Source: Saccharomonospora cyanea NA-134 (lineage in GTDB: Bacteria > Actinomycetota > Actinomycetes > Mycobacteriales > Pseudonocardiaceae). Taken from it: 64,000 nucleotides of DNA. The stretch covers positions 5,173,340-5,237,339 of the forward strand of contig NZ_CM001440.1 in assembly GCF_000244975.1 (NCBI RefSeq), given 5' to 3'. The notes beneath the pieces are model-generated. The model was not told where the DNA came from, did not search any database, and saw nothing but the letters and a program-made list of their open reading frames with translations. Below, one piece after another: positions 33,035 through 42,439 of the stretch. The translations under genes were made by a program, and so were the position numbers. The stretch's first letter is position 1, and every line of letters starts with the position of its first letter.

Positions 33035-33967
33035 GTGACGTACCCACCGCAGCCCGGGCAACAGCCTGTCGGCCAGTACCCCGGCAGCCCTTATCCGGGT
33101 TTTCCGAGCTACCCGGGTGGACAGTACCCGCAGGGTCAGAACCTCTACGGCCAGCAGGGCGAGTACGGCCCGACACCGCCGAAGAAGCGCAGAACCGGCC
33201 TGTGGGTCACTCTCTCCGTGACCGTCGTCGCCGTGGTCGCGTTCGTCGTCACCGCCTTCGTCGCACCCGGCTTCCTCCTCAACGACGACGAGGAGTCGAC
33301 GAACTCAGCCGACGCGGGCGGGGGCGTGGGCAGTGCTCAGGCACTGGCCGAGCAGCTCCGCGACGCGCTCGACAAACAGGACTCGACCGCACTACGGGAG
33401 CTGGCCTGTCCCGACGCCACCGGGATGGTCACGGGCACCATCGCCGAGGTCAGCGAGGTCTCCGACGCCGAGATCCACGGCCAGGTACAGGAGGACGGCG
33501 ACACCGCCCTCGCCAAGACAAGCGTCACCTTCTACGACATCCCCATCACCTTCGACAACACCCTCGTCAACCGGGACGGTTCCTGGTGCTGGCATGACCT
33601 CGCCATCAAAGGCGGCAACCTGCCCGGCAGCGACACCAGCGGCACGCCTGGTGAGGCCGGCTCGGCCAACGCCACCGAGGACGGGGACGCGTTTCTGAAC
33701 GAGTTCGTGTCCACGGTGAACAGCGGGGACACCGCCACCGCCGTGAGCATGGTCTGCCCTGGCGTGAACTCCACCAAGGAAGGGGTCCAGAAGGCGGCCT
33801 CCAGCGGCGTCACCTTCACCGCCGATGGCCCCGCGACGTCGGAGGAGGACTCGGACGGCTCCGTCTCGATCGAACTCTCCCTGACCGGAGACGACGGCAG
33901 CACGCTCTCGATCGCCGCCGACAACGCCGACGGCCCGTTCTGCGTCTACCACGCCCTGTACTACTGA
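33035..33967 (+). CDS. PYG-rich membrane-anchored protein, paralogue A
   Basis: A 310-residue protein with a cytoplasmic Pro/Tyr/Gly/Gln-rich N terminus (residues 1-47), a basic turn KKRR, one membrane helix (about 53-75, LWVTLSVTVVAVVAFVVTAF), and two extracellular domains of about 95 residues each (about 95-185 and 205-310), each with one pair of cysteines (LACP...WCWHDL and MVCPGV...PFCVYHALYY). It looks like a signal-anchor protein with NTF2-like or DUF4878-like domains. GTG 33035 is preceded by AAGG. The next gene is its paralogue. Function unknown. Confidence 0.8.
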   Translation: MTYPPQPGQQPVGQYPGSPYPGFPSYPGGQYPQGQNLYGQQGEYGPTPPKKRRTGLWVTLSVTVVAVVAFVVTAFVAPGFLLNDDEESTNSADAGGGVGSAQALAEQLRDALDKQDSTALRELACPDATGMVTGTIAEVSEVSDAEIHGQVQEDGDTALAKTSVTFYDIPITFDNTLVNRDGSWCWHDLAIKGGNLPGSDTSGTPGEAGSANATEDGDAFLNEFVSTVNSGDTATAVSMVCPGVNSTKEGVQKAASSGVTFTADGPATSEEDSDGSVSIELSLTGDDGSTLSIAADNADGPFCVYHALYY

Positions 33968-34147
33968 GGACCTCCGAACCGCCGACCGGGAACCGCCCGC
34001 ACACCCTGCACCGCGGGCGCGGCCGCTTACGGGCAGAAATGCGCAGGCCCCTCCCGTGCCGGGGGAACCGCAGCCCTCACAGCGGACGTCTGATGGACCG
34101 AGGGGGGCGCTTCACTGGGGGCGCACGAGCCACGGAAGGCAGCGAAC

Positions 34148-35233
34148 ATGACGTACCCACCACAGCCCGGAGAGTCTCCGTACGGCCAGCAACCCGGGCA
34201 GAATCCGTACGGTCAGCCTTCGTACGGCCAACCCGCCGACCCGTACGGCCAGCAGCCGGGCATGCCGTACGGTGGGCCTGCCTCGGGCGGGTTCCCCCAG
34301 CAGGGCGCGCAGTATCCGCAGACGCAGGGCTACCCCCAGATCGCGAGCTACCCGCAGAACCAGTACGGCCAGCAGGCGCAGTACGGCCAGCAGGGCGGCG
34401 GCTGGGGACCACAGGAGCCGAAGAAGAGCAAGACCGGTCTGTGGATCGGCATCTCCGTTGCCGCCGTTGCCGTGGTCGCGTTCATCGTCACCGCCTTCGT
34501 CGCTCCGGGCTTCCTGCTCAGCGACGACGACGAGCCCGGCGGCACGGGGAACTCCCCCGCGGGGAGTCAGGGCAACGCCGCGGGAGACCCGGCCGCCATC
34601 GCCCAACAGGTCAGCACGGGGCTGACCTCCGGTGACTCCGCCACACTGACCGGACTGGCCTGCTCGAACGCGACCGCGATGGTGCACGAGGCCATCGGGA
34701 TGGCGGGCCAGCTCGGTCAGGTCACGATGAACGGGCAACCCCAGGTGTCCGGCAACCAGGCGACCGCGCAGGGTACGGCCTCCGTCGACGGTCAGAACTA
34801 TCCCGTCAGCGCCACCTTCGCCCAGGAGAACGGCAAGTGGTGCTGGCAGGACGCGAGCGTAGAGACCCAGGGCGCAGGCGGCCTCGACACCACGCCCACG
34901 GGCATGTCGTCCCCGGTCGGCGAGCCCGGCACGGGAGACGGCACGGGCTCCACCGGTTCCGGGGACAGCGCGGCGTTCCTCGACGAGGTCGGCGCCGCGT
35001 TGAACGCGGGCGACGTGGGCGCCCTGAACAACATGCTGTGCGCCGGCGTCACCGACAGCACGAAGTCGGCGATCGCGGAGGCCGCCGCCACCGGCGCCAC
35101 TTTCCAGACGGAGGACGTGACCACGACCGAGATCACCGCCAACGCCACCTTCGTCGGTCCCGACGGTGAGCTCATGGTGCTCGGGGACAACCTGGACGGC
35201 CCGTTCTGCATCTTCAGCGCGATGTACTTCTGA
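34148..35233 (+). CDS. PYG-rich membrane-anchored protein, paralogue B
   Basis: A 361-residue paralogue of the preceding gene with the same plan: a longer PYGQ-repeat N terminus (residues 1-90), a KKSKTGLW turn, one membrane helix (about 98-120), and two extracellular domains ending in DGPFCIFSAMYF. Cysteine pairs are kept. Both start MTYPPQPG. The upstream 110 nt resemble those of paralogue A, so the duplication included regulatory DNA. ATG 34148 is preceded by GGAAGG. Function unknown; surface sensing or adhesion is a guess. Confidence 0.82.
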   Translation: MTYPPQPGESPYGQQPGQNPYGQPSYGQPADPYGQQPGMPYGGPASGGFPQQGAQYPQTQGYPQIASYPQNQYGQQAQYGQQGGGWGPQEPKKSKTGLWIGISVAAVAVVAFIVTAFVAPGFLLSDDDEPGGTGNSPAGSQGNAAGDPAAIAQQVSTGLTSGDSATLTGLACSNATAMVHEAIGMAGQLGQVTMNGQPQVSGNQATAQGTASVDGQNYPVSATFAQENGKWCWQDASVETQGAGGLDTTPTGMSSPVGEPGTGDGTGSTGSGDSAAFLDEVGAALNAGDVGALNNMLCAGVTDSTKSAIAEAAATGATFQTEDVTTTEITANATFVGPDGELMVLGDNLDGPFCIFSAMYF

Positions 35234-35242
35234 GCCGAGCAG

Positions 35243-35284
35243 CGAAGGGGGCCGTGAGCACTTGTCCGCTCACGGCCCCCTTCG
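35243..35284. terminator. Bidirectional terminator between paralogue B and purL
   Basis: A perfect 17-bp stem (35243-35259 and 35268-35284) with an 8-nt loop lies between the two convergent stop codons. Confidence 0.85.
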
Positions 35285-35299
35285 TCGTCTTGCCCGGTG

Positions 35300-37609
35300 T
35301 CAGGCGAACAGTGCGGGCAGCGTTCCTTCCCACGCCTCGCGAAGCTCGTCGAGGCCGAAGTCGGCGACGTCCTGGATCTGCACGGCGTTCGACTCGGGGT
35401 CGACGACGCCGGTCTTACGCCACGGCAGACCACGCGCCGAGCACATCTCCGTGAAGCGCAGCTCCTCCGTCCTGGGCACGGCCACGAGCACGCGTCCGGC
35501 CGACTCCGAGAACAACTGCACGAACGGGTCGGCATCCGGGTCCAGCACGATCCGGGCACCGGACTGCCCGATCAGCGCCATCTCGACGATCGTCTGCGCC
35601 AACCCGCCGTCGGACACGTCGTGCGCCGCCGAGATCATGCCGTCGCGCGAGCCCGCCACGAGGATCTCGGCCAGTAGCCGCTCGCGCTCCAGATCGACCT
35701 TCGGGGGCAGCCCGCCGAGGTGGCCGTGCATCACCTGGGCCCAGGCCGAGCCTCCGAACTCGTCGTGGGTCTCACCGAGCAGCAGCAGGCTCTCACCGGC
35801 CTCGGCGCCGATGCCGGTGGGGATTCGGCGGCTGACGTCGTCGATCACGCCGAGCACCCCGACCACCGGCGTCGGCAGGATGGCCTGGTCGCCGGTCTGG
35901 TTGTAGAAGCTCACGTTGCCGCCGGTGACGGGCACGCCGAGCTGCGCGCAGCCGTCGGCGAGCCCGTGCACGGCCCGCTCGAACTGCCACATGACGCCCG
36001 GGTCGCGCGGCGAGCCGAAGTTGAGGCAGTTGGTGACCGCCATCGGCATCGCGCCGCTGGTGGCGACGTTGCGGTACGCCTCGGCCAGTGCGAGTTGCGT
36101 GCCCGCGTACGGGTCGAGGTAGACGTAGCGGCTGTTGCAGTCGGTGGACACGGCGACGCCGCGCCCCGTCGACTCGTCGATGCGCACCATGCCGGAGTCC
36201 GCGGGCTGCGCCAGCACCGTGTTGCCACGCACGTAGCGGTCGTACTGCTGCGTGACCCACTCCCTGGACGCCAGGTTCGGCGAGGAGATCATGCGCAGCA
36301 GCGTCTCGCGCAGTTCGGCGGGGGTCGACGGACGGGCGAGCTTGTCGGGGGTGTCGGCCTGGAGGTCGTCCTGGGTGGCCGGCCGCGCGTACGGGCGGTC
36401 GTAGACCGGGCCCTGGTGCGCCACCGTGCGCGGCGGCACGTCGACCACCGTCTGGCCGTGCCAGTCGATGACCAGCCGGTCGCCGTCTGTCACCTCACCG
36501 ATCACGGTGGCGGTGACGTCCCACTTGCGGCACACCTCCATGAAAGCGTCCACATCGGATGGACGAACGACGGCGCACATGCGCTCCTGCGACTCGCTGG
36601 ACAGGATCTCCGCCGGAGTCATCCCCTCCGCGCGCAACGGGACGCGGTCGAGGTCGACGTGCATGCCGCCGTCACCGGCCGCGGCCAGTTCCGACGTGGC
36701 GCAGGCGAGTCCGGCACCACCGAGGTCCTGGATGCCCACCACGAGCTTCTTCGCGAACAGTTCGAGCGAGCACTCGATCAGCACCTTCTCGGTGAACGGG
36801 TCGCCCACCTGCACGCTCGGCAGCTTCTTGCGGCCACCGGAGTTCTCGTCGCCCGAGAACGTGTCGCTGGCGAGGACGGACACCCCGCCGATGCCGTCGA
36901 GCCCGGTGCGGGCTCCGAACAGGATGATTTTGTTACCGGCTCCCGAGGCGTGGGCGAGGTGCAGGTCCTCGACCCGCATCGCCCCCACACAGAGCGCGTT
37001 GACCAGCGGGTTTCCCGCGTAGCTTTCGTCGAACACGACCTCGCCGCCGATGTTCGGCAGGCCGAGGCAGTTGCCGTACCCGGCGATACCGGCCACCACG
37101 CCGGGCAGGACCCGGCGGGTGTCGGGAGCGTCGGCCGGTCCGAACCGCAGCGGGTCGGCCACCGCCAGGGGGCGGGCGCCCATCGCCAGGATGTCGCGCA
37201 CGATGCCGCCGACGCCCGTGGCCGCACCCTGGTACGGCTCCACATAGGACGGATGGTTGTGGCTCTCCACCTTGAACGTGACGGCCCAACCGTCACCGAT
37301 GTCCACCACACCGGCGTTCTCGCCGATGCCGGCGAGCATCTTGGAACGCATCTCCGGCGTTGTGGTCTCGCCGAAGTAGGCCAGGTGCTTCTTGGACGAC
37401 TTGTACGAGCAGTGCTCGCTCCACATCACCGAGTACATGGCGAGTTCGGCATCCGTGGGCCTGCGCCCGAGGATCTCGCGAATACGCGCGTACTCGTCGT
37501 CTGCCAGACCCAGTTCCGCGTACGGCTGGGTGTGCTCCGGCGTCTGCTCGGCGAGTGCGGTGGTGTCGGTGGGGTCGATGGCGGGGGTGTCCACGTGAGG
37601 TGCTGCCAC
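35300..37609 (-). CDS. purL: Phosphoribosylformylglycinamidine synthase subunit PurL
   Basis: PurL, with PurQ and PurS, converts FGAR to FGAM using glutamine and ATP. The 769-residue protein is the small-type PurL found with separate PurQ and PurS. Motifs include [15 protein letters not shown], the VESHNHPS nucleotide-binding loop, and [10 protein letters not shown] in the second half. The GTG at 37609 follows a TAGTCT hexamer by 6 nt, so it has its own leaderless-type promoter even though purQ lies only 26 nt upstream on the same strand. Confidence 0.97.
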   Translation of the reverse strand: MAAPHVDTPAIDPTDTTALAEQTPEHTQPYAELGLADDEYARIREILGRRPTDAELAMYSVMWSEHCSYKSSKKHLAYFGETTTPEMRSKMLAGIGENAGVVDIGDGWAVTFKVESHNHPSYVEPYQGAATGVGGIVRDILAMGARPLAVADPLRFGPADAPDTRRVLPGVVAGIAGYGNCLGLPNIGGEVVFDESYAGNPLVNALCVGAMRVEDLHLAHASGAGNKIILFGARTGLDGIGGVSVLASDTFSGDENSGGRKKLPSVQVGDPFTEKVLIECSLELFAKKLVVGIQDLGGAGLACATSELAAAGDGGMHVDLDRVPLRAEGMTPAEILSSESQERMCAVVRPSDVDAFMEVCRKWDVTATVIGEVTDGDRLVIDWHGQTVVDVPPRTVAHQGPVYDRPYARPATQDDLQADTPDKLARPSTPAELRETLLRMISSPNLASREWVTQQYDRYVRGNTVLAQPADSGMVRIDESTGRGVAVSTDCNSRYVYLDPYAGTQLALAEAYRNVATSGAMPMAVTNCLNFGSPRDPGVMWQFERAVHGLADGCAQLGVPVTGGNVSFYNQTGDQAILPTPVVGVLGVIDDVSRRIPTGIGAEAGESLLLLGETHDEFGGSAWAQVMHGHLGGLPPKVDLERERLLAEILVAGSRDGMISAAHDVSDGGLAQTIVEMALIGQSGARIVLDPDADPFVQLFSESAGRVLVAVPRTEELRFTEMCSARGLPWRKTGVVDPESNAVQIQDVADFGLDELREAWEGTLPALFA

Positions 37610-37615
37610 GAGTCC

Positions 37616-37621
37616 AGACTA
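37616..37621 (-). promoter_or_regulatory. -10-like hexamer of purL
   Basis: Minus-strand TAGTCT ends 6 nt before the purL GTG. It lies inside the purQ-purL gap and may provide extra purL transcripts. Confidence 0.45.
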
Positions 37622-37635
37622 ACCGCAGGCTTTCG

Positions 37636-38325
37636 TCAGGCGGACGTGACCAGCGGCTTCACGGCGTCGAGTGCGGAGTAGAACACACCCAGCCCGTCGT
37701 CCGACGGCCCCGTGAGCGCGTCGATCGCGTGCTCGGGGTGCGGCATGAGACCCACGACACGGCCGTTCGCACTGCACACACCGGCGATGTTCCGCCGCGA
37801 GCCGTTGGGGTTGCCGTCCACGTAGCGGAACACGACGCGGCCCTCGCCCTCCAGCTCGTCGAGCGTCGCCTCGTCGGCCATGTAGCCGCCCTCACCCGAC
37901 TTGAGCGGGATGAGAACCTCGGCACCCTGGTCGTATCGCGTGGTCCAGCTCGTGGTGTTGTTCTCCACCCGCAGCCACTGGTCGCGGCACACGAAGTGCA
38001 GCTTGTCGTTGCGCACCAACGCACCCGGCAGGAGACCCGCCTCACACAGGATCTGGAAGCCGTTGCAGATGCCCAACACCGGCATCCCCCTGCCCGCGGC
38101 CTCGACCACCGAGCTCATCACGGGAGCGAACCGGGCGATGGCGCCGCAGCGCAGGTAGTCGCCGTAGGAGAAACCGCCGGGAACGACGACCGCGTCGACG
38201 CCCTTGAGGTCCTCGTCACCGTGCCACAGCGGCACGGCCTCGGCGTCCGATCGCGTCACCGCGCGGGCGGCGTCGACGTCGTCGAGCGTGCCGGGGAAGG
38301 TGATGACTCCGATCCGGGCGCTCAC
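37636..38325 (-). CDS. purQ: Phosphoribosylformylglycinamidine synthase glutaminase PurQ
   Basis: PurQ is the class I glutaminase that feeds ammonia to PurL. The 229-residue protein starts [16 protein letters not shown]. The nucleophile cysteine lies in [13 protein letters not shown], and the His/Glu pair is in LMPHPEHA near the C terminus. GTG 38325 overlaps the purS stop by 4 nt, which fits stoichiometric production of the complex. Confidence 0.96.
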   Translation of the reverse strand: MSARIGVITFPGTLDDVDAARAVTRSDAEAVPLWHGDEDLKGVDAVVVPGGFSYGDYLRCGAIARFAPVMSSVVEAAGRGMPVLGICNGFQILCEAGLLPGALVRNDKLHFVCRDQWLRVENNTTSWTTRYDQGAEVLIPLKSGEGGYMADEATLDELEGEGRVVFRYVDGNPNGSRRNIAGVCSANGRVVGLMPHPEHAIDALTGPSDDGLGVFYSALDAVKPLVTSA

Positions 38326-38561
38326 GACTCGATCCTCCGGATCGTCCACTCCTCGATCACGGGGTTGGCGAGGAAGCCTTCCGCGATCTTGGCGAGCGTC
38401 TCGTCGTCGACGTGGTCGTCGACCTCCAGCTCGAAGTGCTTGCCCTGACGGACCTCGGTGACCCCGGAGAATCCGAGCCGACCGAGCGCACCGGCGACGG
38501 CCTGGCCTTGGGGATCGAGGATTTCGGGCTTGGGCATGACGTCGACGACTACTCGGGCCAC
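38322..38561 (-). CDS. purS: Phosphoribosylformylglycinamidine synthase subunit PurS
   Basis: PurS is the small structural subunit that joins PurQ to PurL. The 79-residue protein has the standard [22 protein letters not shown] opening and [16 protein letters not shown] segment. The GTG start is preceded by GGAGC. It is the first gene of purSQL. Confidence 0.95.
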   Translation of the reverse strand: MARVVVDVMPKPEILDPQGQAVAGALGRLGFSGVTEVRQGKHFELEVDDHVDDETLAKIAEGFLANPVIEEWTIRRIES

Positions 38562-38609
38562 GACTGGCTGCTCCTAGACTCTGCGCAGGTCAATGCCCAT
38601 AGAGCGTAA

Positions 38610-38650
38610 CTCAGGGGCCGAGAAGCCCCCGACACCCCTCGGCCCCTGAG
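38610..38650. terminator. Hairpin in the purS-MFS gap
   Basis: Arms CTCAGGGGCCGAG (38610-38622) and CTCGGCCCCTGAG (38638-38650) pair perfectly around 15 nt. It lies upstream of purS and downstream of the MFS gene on the same strand, so it probably ends MFS transcription. Confidence 0.7.
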
Positions 38651-38827
38651 CCGCGTTCGTCACCCGACTCCTACACCGTTGAAGACGTGTGAACATCGCG
38701 TGACGTTGCCCGCGGAGGGGCAATCGGGAGTGATTCGCCGGATCGGCGCAAACCACCTCGGCGGTGGTGACGGTGCGCGACCGGCGATCCGCCCGCTCCA
38801 GGGAGCTGAGCGGATCGCCGGTGAGAA

Positions 38828-40153
38828 TCACGCGTTCGGAACGGCCTCCGGCTGAGGTGGCTGCTCCTTCGCCGAGCGGGTCAGCACCCTGCGTAGTCCG
38901 AAGGCACCGAAGACACCGATCACCGACACGACGATGAGGAAGATCAGCCCGGTGAGGGCGGAGCCGGTGGCGTCCACGACGGCCGCGATGCCCATCGGAC
39001 CGAACCCGCCACCGAGGTTGCCGATGCCGTTGATGGCTCCGATACCGGCAGCGGCGGCGGCACCGGTGAGGAACCGGGGCACGAGACCCCACATCACCGG
39101 CTGGGCGGCGTAACCACCGATCGACGCGACACAGATACCGATCATCTGCACGACGGGCGACGGTACGAGTGCCGCGACCGCGAACCCGGCCGCCGAGAAA
39201 CCCAGCATCAGCGCGAGCCAGCCGAACGGTGTGCCACGGGTGCGCGCGAGCCTCGGCACGGCGAGCAGACCCGCCATCACGCAGACGTACGGAATGGCCG
39301 TCACGAGCCCGACCTCGAAGCCGGACAACCCACCGAAGCCCTCGACGATGGTCGGCAGCCAGAACGCGAGCCCGTAGGTGGCGAGCGGGAAGCACAGGAA
39401 GAACACCGCCATGGCCAGCACCCTGCGGTCGCCGAGCACCTTCCACGCGTTGTGCGGCTGGTCGCCGGCCTGCGCGTTCTCCGCGTCGAGGACGCTCTTC
39501 AGAGCCCGGCGCTCACCCTCGTCGAGCCAGGCGGCGCTGTCGGGGTCCTTGGGCAGCAGCCACAACACCACGGGAGCCGCGAGCACCGCAGGGACACCGG
39601 TCGCGATGAAGATCCACTGCCAGCCGTCGAGGCCCCACACGCCGTCCAGGTCGTTGAGCGCGCCCATCAGCGGGTTGCCCACGATGAACGAGATGGGGCC
39701 TGCGAGCATGAACAGACCGATGGCGGCGCTGCGGTGCGCCGAGGGGAACCACCGCGTGAGGTAGTAGATCACGCCGGGGAAGAACCCGGCCTCGGCCGCG
39801 CCGAGCAGGAAGCGCGCGAGGTAGAACTGCCAGGTCTCGCTCACCAGCGCCGTCGCGATGGTGACGATTCCCCACGTCACCATGATGCGGGCGATCCAGC
39901 GATGCGCCCCGAAGCGGTGCAGTGCGAGGTTGCTCGGCACCTCCAGCACCGCGTACGCCACGAAGAAGAACACCTGGCCCAGCGTGAAGACCGTGGCGGA
40001 GAGGCCGAGCTCCTCCTGGAGCGTGAGTTTCGCGAAGCCGACGTTCGACCTGTCGATGTAGGCGATCACGTACAGGACCGCGAGCAGCGGTAGCAGTCGC
40101 AGAGTGATCGCGCGGATCGTGCGCGGCGAGACCCGCGGGGTGTCAGGGTGCAC
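38828..40153 (-). CDS. MFS transporter, anion:cation symporter-like
   Basis: A 441-residue, 12-helix major facilitator. The opening AVLYVIAYIDRSNVGFAKLTL and the loop YLTRWFPSAHRSAAIGLFMLAGP match the ACS family, which imports organic anions such as hexuronates, galactonate, tartrate or phthalate. GTG 40153 is preceded by GGGAAG. An IclR-type palindrome lies 24 nt upstream of the start. It is divergent from the acid-sugar genes and should import their substrate. Confidence 0.9.
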   Translation of the reverse strand: MHPDTPRVSPRTIRAITLRLLPLLAVLYVIAYIDRSNVGFAKLTLQEELGLSATVFTLGQVFFFVAYAVLEVPSNLALHRFGAHRWIARIMVTWGIVTIATALVSETWQFYLARFLLGAAEAGFFPGVIYYLTRWFPSAHRSAAIGLFMLAGPISFIVGNPLMGALNDLDGVWGLDGWQWIFIATGVPAVLAAPVVLWLLPKDPDSAAWLDEGERRALKSVLDAENAQAGDQPHNAWKVLGDRRVLAMAVFFLCFPLATYGLAFWLPTIVEGFGGLSGFEVGLVTAIPYVCVMAGLLAVPRLARTRGTPFGWLALMLGFSAAGFAVAALVPSPVVQMIGICVASIGGYAAQPVMWGLVPRFLTGAAAAAGIGAINGIGNLGGGFGPMGIAAVVDATGSALTGLIFLIVVSVIGVFGAFGLRRVLTRSAKEQPPQPEAVPNA

Positions 40154-40176
40154 CGTTGTCTTCCCCGATCGCTAAT

Positions 40177-40192
40177 GTCCGAAATATCGGAC
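40177..40192. promoter_or_regulatory. IclR operator 1 (MFS promoter)
   Basis: GTCCGAAATATCGGAC is a 16-bp palindrome apart from its central two pairs. The same motif occurs before the catabolic genes and before the IclR gene. Confidence 0.75.
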
Positions 40193-40284
40193 CCCGTCCG
40201 TCATTACGTTGGCGGGAACCGTAAGGGCCACCCCTTGCGCTGTCAACGCTCACGCGCCTAATCTCGTTCGCAGCTACGGATGCT

Positions 40285-40300
40285 ATCCGGTATTTCGGAC
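40285..40300. promoter_or_regulatory. IclR operator 2 (catabolic operon promoter)
   Basis: ATCCGGTATTTCGGAC keeps one perfect half-site (ATTTCGGAC) and a degenerate second half. It lies 17 nt before the GTG of the U32-like gene. Confidence 0.65.
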
Positions 40301-40316
40301 AAGATTGGTGGGTGCG

Positions 40317-41279
40317 GTGGAACGGTCCCGAACTTTCCTGCGCTCGCTGGGCCTGCCTTCGACAGACCCCGGTGAGCTGCCGAGCAGTACGAAACGCTTC
40401 CCCGACGGGGCCTCGTACCGCGTCGAGATCCCCAGCGTCGAGGGAGTCGAGGCGATGGAGGCCGTCTTCGACGAGGCGGACGCCCGGGGCGTCACCGTCC
40501 ACCGGGTGTCCCAGGGCAGCGGTGGCATGCTGCTCACCGGCAAAGAGCTGACCACCATGGCCGCACTGGCCGAAGGACGGGGTGTCGAGCTCAGCCTGTT
40601 CGCCCGCCCTGTCGCGGGCTGGGACACCGGCGCCGCGTCACTCGCGACGGGTGGCGGCCCCGTGGCCGCGCAGGCGCGCGGCACCGAACAACTCGTCCAC
40701 GTCCTCGAGGACATCCGCCGCACGGCCGAGGCCGGCGTGCGCAGCGTCCTCGTCACCGACCTCGGCGTGCTCGCCGTCGCCTCCCGCATGCGCGAGGCCG
40801 GCGAGTTGCCCGCCGATCTCCAGTTCAAGATCAGCGTGCAGATGGGACTCTCCAACCCCGCGTCGATCCGCATCGCCGAGGAGCACGGCGCCAACACGTA
40901 CAACGTGCCGACCGACCTGTCGCTGGCCCAGCTCGCGGCCGTGAGGGCGGCCATCGACATTCCCATCGACATCTACGTGGAATCACCGGACGACCTCGGC
41001 GGCTTCGTGCGTCACTTCGAGATCGCCGAGATCGTCCGGGTCGCCGCGCCGGTGTATCTGAAGTTCGGGCTCCGCAACGCCCCGAACATCTACCCGAGCG
41101 GCACGCACCTCACCGCGACCGCCGTCAGCCTCAGCCGCGAGCGGGTGCGCCGCGCCGAGATCGGGCTCGAGACCCTCTCCAGGTACGCCACCGACGCCGT
41201 GGCGTCCTCCCTGCCCGCGCAGGATCTGGCCGTGCCGAACACCACCGCTTTCACCGACTCGATGAGGAGCGCGAAGTGA
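40317..41279 (+). CDS. U32-like TIM-barrel protein of the acid-sugar cluster
   Basis: A 320-residue protein with a barrel-like alternation of strands and helices. Features are LSLFARPVAGWDTG, VRSVLVTDLGVLAVAS, LQFKISVQMGLSNPASI, and PIDIYVESPDDLGGFVRHFE. It resembles peptidase U32-like proteins but lacks anything that proves peptidase activity. It is translationally coupled to the enolase-family enzyme (4-nt overlap). Position suggests an enzymatic step in breakdown of the same sugar acid. GTG 40317 is chosen; GTG 40308 is an alternative. Function unproven. Confidence 0.7.
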   Translation: MERSRTFLRSLGLPSTDPGELPSSTKRFPDGASYRVEIPSVEGVEAMEAVFDEADARGVTVHRVSQGSGGMLLTGKELTTMAALAEGRGVELSLFARPVAGWDTGAASLATGGGPVAAQARGTEQLVHVLEDIRRTAEAGVRSVLVTDLGVLAVASRMREAGELPADLQFKISVQMGLSNPASIRIAEEHGANTYNVPTDLSLAQLAAVRAAIDIPIDIYVESPDDLGGFVRHFEIAEIVRVAAPVYLKFGLRNAPNIYPSGTHLTATAVSLSRERVRRAEIGLETLSRYATDAVASSLPAQDLAVPNTTAFTDSMRSAK

Positions 41280-42439
41280 AGATCACTGACGTCGAGACCT
41301 TCGTGATGGGTACGCCCTGGCGTGACCTGACCTTCGTCCGTGTCACCACAGACGAGGGTCTGACCGGCGTGGGCGAGACGAGGATGCTGGGCCACACCGA
41401 GGCACTGAAGGGCTACCTGTCCGAGGCCGTGCCCCGGCACGTGATCGGCACCGACCCGTTCGACATCGAGTCGCTGGTGCAGCGCATGAAGCGTGGCGAC
41501 TACGGCAGGCCGGGCGAGATCATGATGTCCGGCATCGCCTGCGTCGAGATGGCCTGCTGGGACATCGTCGGCAAGGCGCTGGGCCAGCCGGTGTGGCGGC
41601 TCCTCGGCGGCAAGGTGCGCGACCGCGTGAAGGCGTACGCCAACGGCTGGTACACCGTCGAGCGCACCGCCGAGGAGTTCCACGCCGCCGCGAAGCGCGT
41701 CGTCGAGCGTGGATACCGCGCACTGAAGTTCGACCCGTTCGGTCCCGGCCAGTGGGAGCTGGAGCCCGAGGAGCGCACCCGGTCCATCGAGCTCGTCGAG
41801 GCCGTGAGGGACGCCGTGGGCCCCGACGTGGAGATCCTCGTGGAGATGCACGGCCGGTTCGCCCCCGCCGAGGCCGTGCGGATCGCCACGTCGATCGCGA
41901 AGTTCGACCCGAGCTGGCTGGAGGAGCCGGTCCCACCGGAGAACCTCAAGGCGTTGGCGAAGGTTGCGCAGCACGTCGACGCTCCGGTGGCGACCGGCGA
42001 GCGCATCCACGAGCGTGCCGAGTTCCGCGAGCTGTTCGAACTCCAGGCCGCCGACATCATCCAACCCGACATCGGGCACCTCGGCGGCATCTCCGAGACC
42101 CGCAAGCTCGCGGCCACGGCCGAGACGCACTTCGTTCTGGTGGCCCCGCACAACGTGGGCGGCCCCGTGCTCACCATGGCGAACCTGCACCTGGCGGCGT
42201 GCACGCCGAACTTCAAGATCCAGGAGCACTTCAACGACTTCGCCGACGAGCACGTCAAGCAGGCCGCTCCCGGCCTGCCCCCCGTCGAGGACGGCTACTT
42301 CGCGCTGCCGACGGCGCCGGGCCTCGGCGTGGAGCTCGACACCGACTTCGTGGCCGAGCACCCGTTCCAGGCGGCGAAGTTCGACCTGTTCGCCGAGGAC
42401 TGGCAGTTCCGCGGAACCAAGAAGGACGGTGACGCATGA
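41276..42439 (+). CDS. Mandelate racemase/muconate lactonizing enzyme family, probable acid-sugar dehydratase or cycloisomerase
   Basis: A 387-residue enolase-superfamily enzyme. The capping domain is residues 1-120. The barrel shows a lysine in ALKFDPFG (Lys151), likely metal ligands Glu190 (EMHGR), Glu216 or Glu217 (LEEPVPPE) and Glu242 (GERIH), and the Asp265/His292 dyad (QPDIGH, APHNVGGP). Such residues abstract a proton alpha to a carboxylate, so dehydration of an aldonate or aldarate, or cycloisomerisation, is expected. The substrate is not predictable by eye. It overlaps both neighbours by 4 nt. Confidence 0.87.
   Translation: MKITDVETFVMGTPWRDLTFVRVTTDEGLTGVGETRMLGHTEALKGYLSEAVPRHVIGTDPFDIESLVQRMKRGDYGRPGEIMMSGIACVEMACWDIVGKALGQPVWRLLGGKVRDRVKAYANGWYTVERTAEEFHAAAKRVVERGYRALKFDPFGPGQWELEPEERTRSIELVEAVRDAVGPDVEILVEMHGRFAPAEAVRIATSIAKFDPSWLEEPVPPENLKALAKVAQHVDAPVATGERIHERAEFRELFELQAADIIQPDIGHLGGISETRKLAATAETHFVLVAPHNVGGPVLTMANLHLAACTPNFKIQEHFNDFADEHVKQAAPGLPPVEDGYFALPTAPGLGVELDTDFVAEHPFQAAKFDLFAEDWQFRGTKKDGDA

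Noticed and set aside
35720-37681. 653-codon open frame on the plus strand
   Set aside because: Exact antisense of purL. purL is unmistakable and the shadow protein has no recognisable motif.
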